Part shown: positions 7,037 through 11,472 of the stretch, piece after piece
How positions within the stretch are numbered: the first letter of the stretch is position 1
How the letters are laid out: each line of letters opens with the position of its first letter
NCBI GenBank assembly: GCA_913052655.1
Contig: CAJXFN010000037.1
Coordinates: forward strand, 1 to 11,472
Direction of reading: 5' to 3'
Source: an uncultured Flavobacteriales bacterium
GTDB taxonomy: Bacteria; Bacteroidota; Bacteroidia; Flavobacteriales; BACL11
Length of the DNA: 11,472 nucleotides
Made by a program: the position numbers and the translations under genes
Notes under the pieces: generated by a model
Database searches by the model: none
What the model was told of the DNA's origin: nothing
The model's input: the letters and a program-made list of their open reading frames with translations, nothing else

Positions 7037-7066
7037 AAAAAAACGACACAATTAATTGTGTCGTTT
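7037..7066 (-). terminator. Rho-independent terminator of the phosphate transporter gene
   Basis: A perfect 26-base palindrome (7041-7066) gives arms AAACGACACAA and TTGTGTCGTTT around a TTAA loop, an 11-base-pair stem. On the minus strand it runs into seven T residues (7037-7043). It lies 29 bases after the transporter stop codon, a textbook intrinsic terminator in the transporter's direction. On the plus strand there is no T run, so it is not bidirectional. Confidence 0.85.
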
Positions 7067-7095
7067 AATTTAATATAATTTGTAAGTTCAGTAGA

Positions 7096-8307
7096 CTAGA
7101 AACCTAGTTTGTCGAAAAACTTTGCAAATCCTTCTGCAAATGACTTTGGTAAATCCGTCATCATAACATCGAAAGATAGTTGATCGTTCACACCTATTGC
7201 TATAGCAATTGAAATAATAAGACCTATTAAGGCGAATGAAAAGTCTTTTATCAATAATTTAAATGATTTCCCAATTGAGTTGTCTCCACTTTTCATTATA
7301 GCCATTCCCAATTCTCTACCTCCTAAAAGTCCTATAAAAACCCATGTAGTACTCATAGGTACTTGAGAATAAAGCTTAAAATAAAATAGAATAATACAGT
7401 AAACAAAATCTACTAATGTAGCGAATCTAACATCTGTTACTACAGATTTTTCTGTGACAATTTTTTGTATACGTCCACCTTTGTAATATAATAGTAATCC
7501 AAGTCCTATAAAAACTGCTCCTGCAAAACCTGTGAACTCTAAGAAACTAAGACTCCTTGGTAAGTATACCGCTATATTAGCAGCGTCTTGCATTAGCCAT
7601 ACCGACCATAACGTACCTGTAGTTATCCATTGTGCTATTGTCCATCCAAACTTTGCATCTCCAACAAAATATTTTCTTGAAAGTTTAGCGATTGCAGAAA
7701 ACACGATGATTCCTAAGAAAAACGCTAGAATGTAACCTGACATACTCTTAGCTAAGACACCACCGACAGCCTTGGGTGAGGTAGCAAATGATGTTAATAG
7801 TATGAAGGTTGTTGATACAGGCATTTTTAATCTTGTAAGAATCAACAAGAAAATAGGAGCTGCAATTTGCAAGAAGTGAAAACTTGTAGGAGCTTCTTCA
7901 AATCCTTTAGCAAGTAGTCTACCATGACTTACGTCACCGTCTGCGATACCGTCTCCAATAGGATTTCCGCTTGCATCAAATGCACCAACAAAATCTGAAA
8001 AAAACCAACTGTAACTATGGGTAACTAGAAAGACCCCACCAATAAACAACCATAATATCCACCATTTTTTATCTTGATTTGAGGCAATAAAGGTTCCTAA
8101 AGTTTGTATACTATCATTTGCTACAGCTGCATATGCCGCAAAAAGGAAACCGACCCACATTGCTACAGAAGGAGATACTCCTACCGATGGTGATGTTACT
8201 AGTAAAGCAAGGCCAAATCCAAATAATATAAAGGCTAGGAATCTAAATTCACTTTTTGGAAACCACACTGTGCGTGGATATCCAAACACGGAGAATAATC
8301 TTTTCAT
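7096..8307 (-). CDS. pit: Inorganic phosphate transporter, PiT family
   Basis: A 403-residue inner-membrane protein with about ten hydrophobic segments, belonging to the PHO4/PiT family, which moves phosphate with Na+ or H+. The family's inverted duplication is visible. Repeat one has AVANDSIQTLGTF (61-73) and KMPVSTTF (161-168). Repeat two has LMQDAANIAVYLP (238-250) and VPMSTTW (316-322). The usual signature G-A/S-N-D-V-A-N-A is therefore altered in both halves; notably Asn is replaced by Gln240 before Asp241. PVSTT and PMSTT are well conserved. The loop at about 108-140 is polar. The gene lies 4 bases after a 26-codon ORF and ends at a strong terminator. The divergent PhoBR-like genes and porin support phosphate as substrate. 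Confidence 0.9.
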   Translation of the reverse strand: MKRLFSVFGYPRTVWFPKSEFRFLAFILFGFGLALLVTSPSVGVSPSVAMWVGFLFAAYAAVANDSIQTLGTFIASNQDKKWWILWLFIGGVFLVTHSYSWFFSDFVGAFDASGNPIGDGIADGDVSHGRLLAKGFEEAPTSFHFLQIAAPIFLLILTRLKMPVSTTFILLTSFATSPKAVGGVLAKSMSGYILAFFLGIIVFSAIAKLSRKYFVGDAKFGWTIAQWITTGTLWSVWLMQDAANIAVYLPRSLSFLEFTGFAGAVFIGLGLLLYYKGGRIQKIVTEKSVVTDVRFATLVDFVYCIILFYFKLYSQVPMSTTWVFIGLLGGRELGMAIMKSGDNSIGKSFKLLIKDFSFALIGLIISIAIAIGVNDQLSFDVMMTDLPKSFAEGFAKFFDKLGF

Positions 8308-8311
8308 TGTA

Positions 8312-8392
8312 TTATAAGGCTATGAAATAAATTACAGACATTATTAGTAGATATACTAAAGGGGTAAGGTTTAATGTTTTTTCGTTGTTCAT
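8312..8392 (-). CDS. Putative 26-residue single-span membrane microprotein upstream of pit
   Basis: An ATG (8390-8392) to TAA (8312-8314) frame of 26 codons. It begins with a polar MNNEKTLN and continues as a hydrophobic run, LTPLVYLLIMSVIYFIAL, long enough for one membrane span; the protein ends with the span. The stop lies 4 bases before the pit ATG, typical of coupled genes. The predicted promoter is spaced from this ATG (22 bases) almost as the porin promoter is from the porin ATG (24 bases), which supports it as a real start. I recognise no family. In E. coli the 31-residue membrane protein MgtS binds the PiT transporter PitA, a precedent for such a partner. Translation is not proven; chance is the main alternative. 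Confidence 0.6.
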   Translation of the reverse strand: MNNEKTLNLTPLVYLLIMSVIYFIAL

Positions 8393-8414
8393 TTTTTTTG
8401 TTTTTAATTTTTTA

Positions 8415-8422
8415 CAATATTA
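8415..8422 (-). promoter_or_regulatory. Probable -7 box of the microprotein-pit operon (TAATATTG)
   Basis: The minus strand reads TAATATTG, one mismatch from TAnnTTTG. It is 19 bases downstream of the direct-repeat operator and 22 bases upstream of the microprotein ATG, nearly the same layout as at the porin promoter. The imperfect box fits an activator-dependent promoter. Confidence 0.45.
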
Positions 8423-8441
8423 TTTAGTAAATATTAGTCAA

Positions 8442-8470
8442 TTGTTATGACTATGTTAATTTAATGTTAA
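8442..8470 (-). promoter_or_regulatory. Candidate Pho box upstream of microprotein-pit: three 7-mers with 11-base period
   Basis: Read on the minus strand: TTAACAT (8464-8470), TTAACAT (8453-8459) and ATAACAA (8442-8448), each separated by 4 bases. Its core TTAACATAGTCATAACAA matches the porin upstream site at 16 of 18 positions. Seven-base units every 11 bases is the layout bound by PhoB dimers in E. coli (CTGTCAT-N4-CTGTCAT). That the PhoB-like protein encoded nearby binds here is inferred. Confidence 0.65.
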
Positions 8471-8485
8471 ATATTTAAATTGGTG

Positions 8486-9412
8486 TTAAAATTTATATTC
8501 TAAATTTAGATACAAAGCGTTGTTCTTAACATCATTTTCATTTGTTGTTTGTCTTACATTTACAGCTGCTTTGACACCTTTAGTGAGTTGAGCTTCAACT
8601 CCAGCTATAGCGTAAGTACCATCTTCATCCCAAGATCCTTCTGAGGTATAGTCATCATATCTTCCAAATAAAGTATATCTATCAGATAATTTGTAAGATC
8701 CATATACTGACATTATTTCTCTATCATCATTTTCAATATTGTTAGAGTTTGCCATCATATCAGTTTCAAAACCAAGATTTAATCCGTTGTTTGAATATGA
8801 AATTGATGCGGTAGTTATTTCTTGATCTATATCACTACAAGCACAGCTCTTTATGTCTCTAAATAATCTAATTGAAAAACTGGATAGTTTGTAGGTTCCT
8901 CCAAAACCAACTCTCATTAAACCATCAGCATCTTGAGTTTTTTTGTATCCTTCTCCATTTAAAATTTGTCCATCTAAAGTAAAATTTTCGAAAACTTTAT
9001 AATCCAAACTAACACCTAAATCGGCTGAATTAGCCCACTTTTCTTTGTCTAGTGCAGATTTTTCAATGTACCTTCTTCCCCATGATTTTTCCATGAACTT
9101 AAAGTTTTTAGTTCCAATCATACCCATGTTTAAAGTAGTATTTGTCATTGGTTTCCAAGTCAAAGAAGCAATTTTAAGGAATGTTGTGTACGATGATCCA
9201 GATGAATTATTACCTACATCAAATGTGATTTTTGTTGAGAAATTGTCATCAATCTTGTAAGAGTATCCTAAATAAGCTCTTTTTAATTCAAATTCATTTT
9301 TATCATTATCATGATTGAAGTTTGTAAATACCTTTCCAAAAGGTTTTCCTTCTTGCGCATTTAATGAAAGTGTAAATGCAAACACTAATGTTAAACTAAT
9401 TAATTTTTTCAT
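8486..9412 (-). CDS. Outer-membrane porin, OprO/OprP (phosphate-selective porin) type
   Basis: A 308-residue outer-membrane beta barrel. The signal peptide is residues 1-19 (MKKLISLTLVFAFTLSLNA, cleavage before Gln20). The first strands, FELKRAYLGYSYKIDDNFST (41-60), resemble the opening of porin O/P family barrels. Alternating strands continue to the terminal LYLNLEYKF, whose last phenylalanine is the usual outer-membrane assembly signal. Loop cysteines Cys190 and Cys192 (KSCACSD) could form a local disulfide or metal site. The barrel is somewhat shorter than many OprP-like porins (about 400 residues). Phosphate selectivity is not readable from the sequence; it is inferred from the pit and phoBR neighbours and the shared operator. 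Confidence 0.82.
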   Translation of the reverse strand: MKKLISLTLVFAFTLSLNAQEGKPFGKVFTNFNHDNDKNEFELKRAYLGYSYKIDDNFSTKITFDVGNNSSGSSYTTFLKIASLTWKPMTNTTLNMGMIGTKNFKFMEKSWGRRYIEKSALDKEKWANSADLGVSLDYKVFENFTLDGQILNGEGYKKTQDADGLMRVGFGGTYKLSSFSIRLFRDIKSCACSDIDQEITTASISYSNNGLNLGFETDMMANSNNIENDDREIMSVYGSYKLSDRYTLFGRYDDYTSEGSWDEDGTYAIAGVEAQLTKGVKAAVNVRQTTNENDVKNNALYLNLEYKF

Positions 9413-9436
9413 TTTTATAATTTTTTTAAATATTTA

Positions 9437-9444
9437 CAAATTTA
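9437..9444 (-). promoter_or_regulatory. -7 promoter box of the porin gene (TAAATTTG)
   Basis: The minus strand reads TAAATTTG, an exact TAnnTTTG match, 24 bases before the porin ATG. No TTG occurs at the -33 distance; the direct-repeat operator occupies that position instead, as at activator-dependent promoters. The leader is almost pure A/T. Confidence 0.6.
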
Positions 9445-9468
9445 CACTAAGATAGTTTCATTTAGTGT
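9444..9468. repeat. Inverted repeat ACACTAA-N11-TTAGTGT at the porin promoter
   Basis: Perfect 7-base arms at 9444-9450 and 9462-9468 lie between the -7 box and the direct repeats. The outer arm overlaps the first operator unit. It could be a second regulator's dyad or an accident of A/T-rich sequence. Confidence 0.4.
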
Positions 9469-9493
9469 TATGAATATGTTAACTAATTGTAAT
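9454..9493 (-). promoter_or_regulatory. Candidate Pho box upstream of the porin: 7-mers with 11-base period
   Basis: Read on the minus strand: ATTACAA (9487-9493), TTAACAT (9476-9482), ATAACAC (9465-9471) and a weaker TGAAACT (9454-9460), each 11 bases apart. The core TTAACATATTCATAACAC is 16/18 identical to the site upstream of the microprotein-pit genes. It points toward the porin and ends 20 bases (strong units) or 9 bases (weak unit) from the -7 box. It also lies in the divergent region shared with phoB, so it may affect both directions. Confidence 0.68.
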
Positions 9494-9523
9494 CAAATTT
9501 TTAAATTTTATAAATATTATCAT

Positions 9524-9559
9524 TTGAATTTATAATTATCAATGTAAATCATAATTTAG
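9524..9559 (+). promoter_or_regulatory. Weak candidate promoter of phoBR (TTG ... TAATTTAG)
   Basis: TAATTTAG (9552-9559) differs from TAnnTTTG at one position and ends 5 bases before the phoB ATG. A TTG at 9524-9526 is 25 bases upstream, longer than the usual spacing. No plus-strand 11-base repeats are seen next to it. Tentative. Confidence 0.3.
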
Positions 9560-9564
9560 CAAAT

Positions 9565-10239
9565 ATGAATTATAAAATTTTAATTGTTGATGATGACTCA
9601 GATATTAGAGAAATTTTATCTTATAATTTATCTAAGGCAGGCTTTGTTGTTGAAACAGCTGCTGATGGCATTATAGCAATAGATAAATCTTTAATATTTA
9701 AACCAGATTTAATAGTTTTAGATGTAATGATGCCAAATATGGACGGAATAGAATGCTGCGAAAAATTAAGAGAATATAATGAGTTCAAAGACGTTATTAT
9801 AGCTTTTTTAACTGCAAGAAATGAAGACTACTCACAAATAGCGGGATTGGAAGCAGGCGCGGACGATTATATTTCCAAACCTATACAACCTAAAGTATTT
9901 GTTTCTAAAATAAAATCATTGTTACGAAGAAGGTTGAATATCAAACAAAATGATATCATTACCTTCAATGACATTACAATTGAAAAATCTAAATTTAAGG
10001 TTAAATTTCAAGAAAAAGAAGTTAAGCTCGCTAGAAAAGAATTTGATTTACTAGTCCTTTTGTTCTCAGATCCTGGAAAACTTTTTACAAGAGAAGAAAT
10101 AATGAATAGGGTTTGGAAAGATGATTCTTTTGTTGGTGATAGGACTATTGATGTTCATATAAGAAAATTACGCCAAAAGTTTGGAAATAACTTAATCAAT
10201 ACAATAAAAGGAATTGGATATCAGTTAAAGGAACAATGA
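9565..10239 (+). CDS. phoB: PhoB-like response regulator (OmpR/PhoB family)
   Basis: A 224-residue DNA-binding response regulator. The receiver domain (about 3-120) has the acidic pocket Asp10/Asp11, the phosphorylation site Asp53 (VLDVMMP), Thr83 and Lys105 (SKP). The winged-helix DNA-binding domain (about 130-222) has the recognition helix DRTIDVHIRKLRQKFG (192-207) and the wing IKGIGYQL (214-221). All phosphorelay residues are intact. It overlaps the kinase gene by ATGA and is divergent from the porin. PhoB-subfamily regulators bind tandem 7-mers with 11-base spacing, which is what the nearby porin and pit upstream regions contain. The name phoB rests on family resemblance plus this context; another OmpR-type role is possible. 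Confidence 0.85.
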   Translation: MNYKILIVDDDSDIREILSYNLSKAGFVVETAADGIIAIDKSLIFKPDLIVLDVMMPNMDGIECCEKLREYNEFKDVIIAFLTARNEDYSQIAGLEAGADDYISKPIQPKVFVSKIKSLLRRRLNIKQNDIITFNDITIEKSKFKVKFQEKEVKLARKEFDLLVLLFSDPGKLFTREEIMNRVWKDDSFVGDRTIDVHIRKLRQKFGNNLINTIKGIGYQLKEQ

Positions 10240-11231
10240 AATTTAATACTCCATTCAGAATATCATTTTACATTTCTTCATTAAGCACAATTTTATTGTT
10301 GATACTTTCTTATTTTGCGGATGTTTTAATACCGTTTTATTTATTCGCTATCATTTTTTTAGTAGTTGGAGTCTTTTCTTATTTTATTATTAGAAATTAT
10401 ATTCAAAGAAAAATAAATGTTCTCTATAGAATTATACAAAAACAAAAGACTCTAAATGAGTCAACATTAGATATTGAAAAAGCAGAAAAGGATGTGTCAG
10501 ATTGGATCTTAGAACGTCAAGCAGAAATTGAACATCTAAAAGATACTGAAAAATTTAGAAGAGAATTTTTAGGAAATGTATCACACGAATTAAAAACACC
10601 TATTTTTAATATTCAAGGATATGTCTTAACTTTACTTGAAGGGGCTTTAGAGGACAAGGATATAAACAGGAAATATCTAGAGAGAACACAAAAGAGTGTT
10701 GAGAGGATGATTTCTATTGTTGAGGATCTGTCCAATATATCAAACATGGAAAGTAATAATGAGTTAATTAAGTTAGAAAGATTTGATATTGTTTCTACTT
10801 CTTTAAGCGTCATGGAATCTTTAGAAAAGAAGGCTGACAAGAACAATATTACCTTAAATTTTGATAAGATTTATGCTCCGTCATTTGTTGTTGGTAATGA
10901 AAATAAAATTTCTCAAGTACTAATGAACTTGATTCACAATTCTATTATTTATGGAAAAGATGGAGGAGAAACTAAGATTAAAATTTTTGATATGGACAAA
11001 CAATTTTTAATTGAAGTTTCTGATAATGGGATTGGTATTGATCAGGAGGATGTAGATAGATTATGTGAGCGATTTTATAGAGTAGATTCTGCAAGGTCTA
11101 TTGCTAAAGGAGGAACAGGTTTAGGTCTAGCAATTGTAAAACATATTATTGAATTACATAACCAAACTTTAAATATTAGATCAACATTAGGAGAAGGTTC
11201 AACTTTTTCGTTTACTCTTCAAAAATCCTAA
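10236..11231 (+). CDS. phoR: PhoR-like sensor histidine kinase without periplasmic sensor domain
   Basis: A 331-residue inner-membrane kinase. Two membrane segments (about 8-29 and 32-52) are joined by only a few residues, so there is no periplasmic sensing domain. A helical linker (about 53-103) shows no recognisable PAS domain. The dimerisation domain carries the phospho-acceptor His117 in VSHELKTP (115-122). The ATPase domain has the N box NLIHNSIIYG (231-240), G1 DNGIGI (263-268), the F box ERFYRVD (278-284) and G2 GGTGLGLAI (292-300). The pair with phoB is translationally coupled. Like E. coli PhoR it presumably senses transport status through partners rather than by binding phosphate; PhoU or Pst genes are not in this window. 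The 3' end overlaps the convergent glycosyltransferase by 20 bases. Confidence 0.88.
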   Translation: MKFNTPFRISFYISSLSTILLLILSYFADVLIPFYLFAIIFLVVGVFSYFIIRNYIQRKINVLYRIIQKQKTLNESTLDIEKAEKDVSDWILERQAEIEHLKDTEKFRREFLGNVSHELKTPIFNIQGYVLTLLEGALEDKDINRKYLERTQKSVERMISIVEDLSNISNMESNNELIKLERFDIVSTSLSVMESLEKKADKNNITLNFDKIYAPSFVVGNENKISQVLMNLIHNSIIYGKDGGETKIKIFDMDKQFLIEVSDNGIGIDQEDVDRLCERFYRVDSARSIAKGGTGLGLAIVKHIIELHNQTLNIRSTLGEGSTFSFTLQKS

Positions 11232-11472
11232 ATAATTCCCTCCATTTAATTTCTGATTCTATATTGTTCTTAAATCCTGAGAAATTTCCACTTTGAAAAT
11301 AAGCTGATTGAACACAAAAATCATCTTGAATCTGACTAAGAAAAACAGACTTTTCCTCTAAATTTTTTGCAAGATATTCTTGTTCAGTTTGTCCTGGAGT
11401 GGGTATTAATATTGCTTTCTTCTTTAATTTGTATAAGTCCATTATAGTAGAGTAACCTGATCTACAAATAAT
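11212..11472 (-). CDS. Glycosyltransferase, MurG/GT28-like, C-terminal fragment (start off right edge)
   Basis: The last 86 residues of a gene entering from the right edge. The frame stays open to base 11472 (IICRSGYSTIMDLYKLKKK), so the Met at 11440-11442 is internal, not the start. CRSGYST followed by KKKAILIPTPGQTEQEYLA is the typical C-terminal nucleotide-sugar-binding segment of GT28/MurG-like glycosyltransferases, with the PTPGQTEQ loop contacting the sugar nucleotide. The donor and acceptor cannot be read from this part. The 3' end overlaps the phoR 3' end (11212-11231) on the opposite strand, with no terminator between. Confidence 0.85.
   Translation of the reverse strand: MICRSGYSTIMDLYKLKKKAILIPTPGQTEQEYLAKNLEEKSVFLSQIQDDFCVQSAYFQSGNFSGFKNNIESEIKWRELFRIFEE

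Noticed and set aside
7532..7735. 67-codon plus-strand frame
   Set aside because: Antisense shadow of the pit gene, with no promoter or conserved-looking content.
8435..8453. Inverted repeat TAGTCA-N7-TGACTA as a porin terminator
   Set aside because: No T tract follows on the minus strand, and it overlaps the direct-repeat operator; the dyad is probably incidental.
8467..8478. Palindrome TTAAATATTTAA
   Set aside because: Pure A/T palindrome of a kind expected by chance in such A/T-rich intergenic DNA.
9045..9260. 71-codon plus-strand frame
   Set aside because: Antisense shadow of the porin gene.
9517..9552. TTATCAT / TTATCAA / AAATCAT units as a plus-strand Pho box for phoB
   Set aside because: Spacings are 19 and 10 bases, not 11, so they do not fit the repeat pattern of the other two sites.
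10613..10846. 77-codon minus-strand frame
   Set aside because: Antisense to the histidine kinase core; the kinase reading is unambiguous.
1..11472. CRISPR array, tRNA, insertion sequence, prophage or defence island
   Set aside because: No regularly spaced long repeats, no tRNA-like cloverleaf, no transposase or integrase motifs were seen; content is core metabolism and transport.

Overview
The window looks like chromosomal DNA from a Bacteroidetes bacterium, most likely of the class Flavobacteriia. Base composition is strongly AT-rich. Promoters fit the Bacteroidetes -7 consensus TAnnTTTG, Shine-Dalgarno sequences are almost absent, and the gene content includes PorG/DUF6089, a Bacteroidetes-type NAD kinase neighbourhood and an orphan LuxE-like acyl-protein synthetase. 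I see no tRNA, rRNA, CRISPR array, insertion sequence or prophage. Genes are tightly packed; no gene-free stretch exceeds 300 bases, and the longest is the 152-base region 9413-9564.

Left part (1-3033, minus strand): a conserved core block read as CBS-domain protein, NAD kinase (nadK), outer-membrane protein PorG (DUF6089) and undecaprenyl diphosphate synthase (uppS, cut by the left edge). CBS, nadK and porG each have their own -7 box; uppS follows porG by 9 bases. Divergently from the CBS gene run pdxJ (vitamin B6 ring closure) and an alpha/beta hydrolase whose ATG directly follows the pdxJ stop.

Middle (4550-7020, minus strand): a GNAT acetyltransferase followed by a PqqB-like metallo-beta-lactamase-fold protein form one short operon. 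A separate LuxE-like acyl-protein synthetase lies upstream. The GNAT, LuxE-like and CBS genes each have a TAnnTTTG box ending exactly 4 bases before the ATG, which predicts leaderless mRNAs.

Right part (7096-11231): an apparent phosphate-response locus. A PhoB/PhoR-like two-component system (plus strand, overlapping by ATGA) is divergent from a phosphate-selective-type porin. The porin is followed by a PiT-family phosphate transporter. Between porin and transporter lies an unreported 26-codon ORF (8312-8392) for a single-span membrane microprotein, ending 4 bases before the transporter ATG. Upstream of the porin, and again upstream of the microprotein-transporter pair, is a near-identical 18-mer, TTAACATA(G/T)TCATAACA(A/C). 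It consists of 7-mers repeated every 11 bases, the same geometry as the enterobacterial Pho box. At both promoters the repeats end 19-20 bases before a -7 box, and the start codon lies 22-24 bases after it. I read this as a PhoB regulon operator of Bacteroidetes type controlling outer-membrane entry (porin), inner-membrane import (PiT) and the microprotein together.

The right edge holds the C-terminal end of a MurG/GT28-like glycosyltransferase, convergent with and overlapping phoR.
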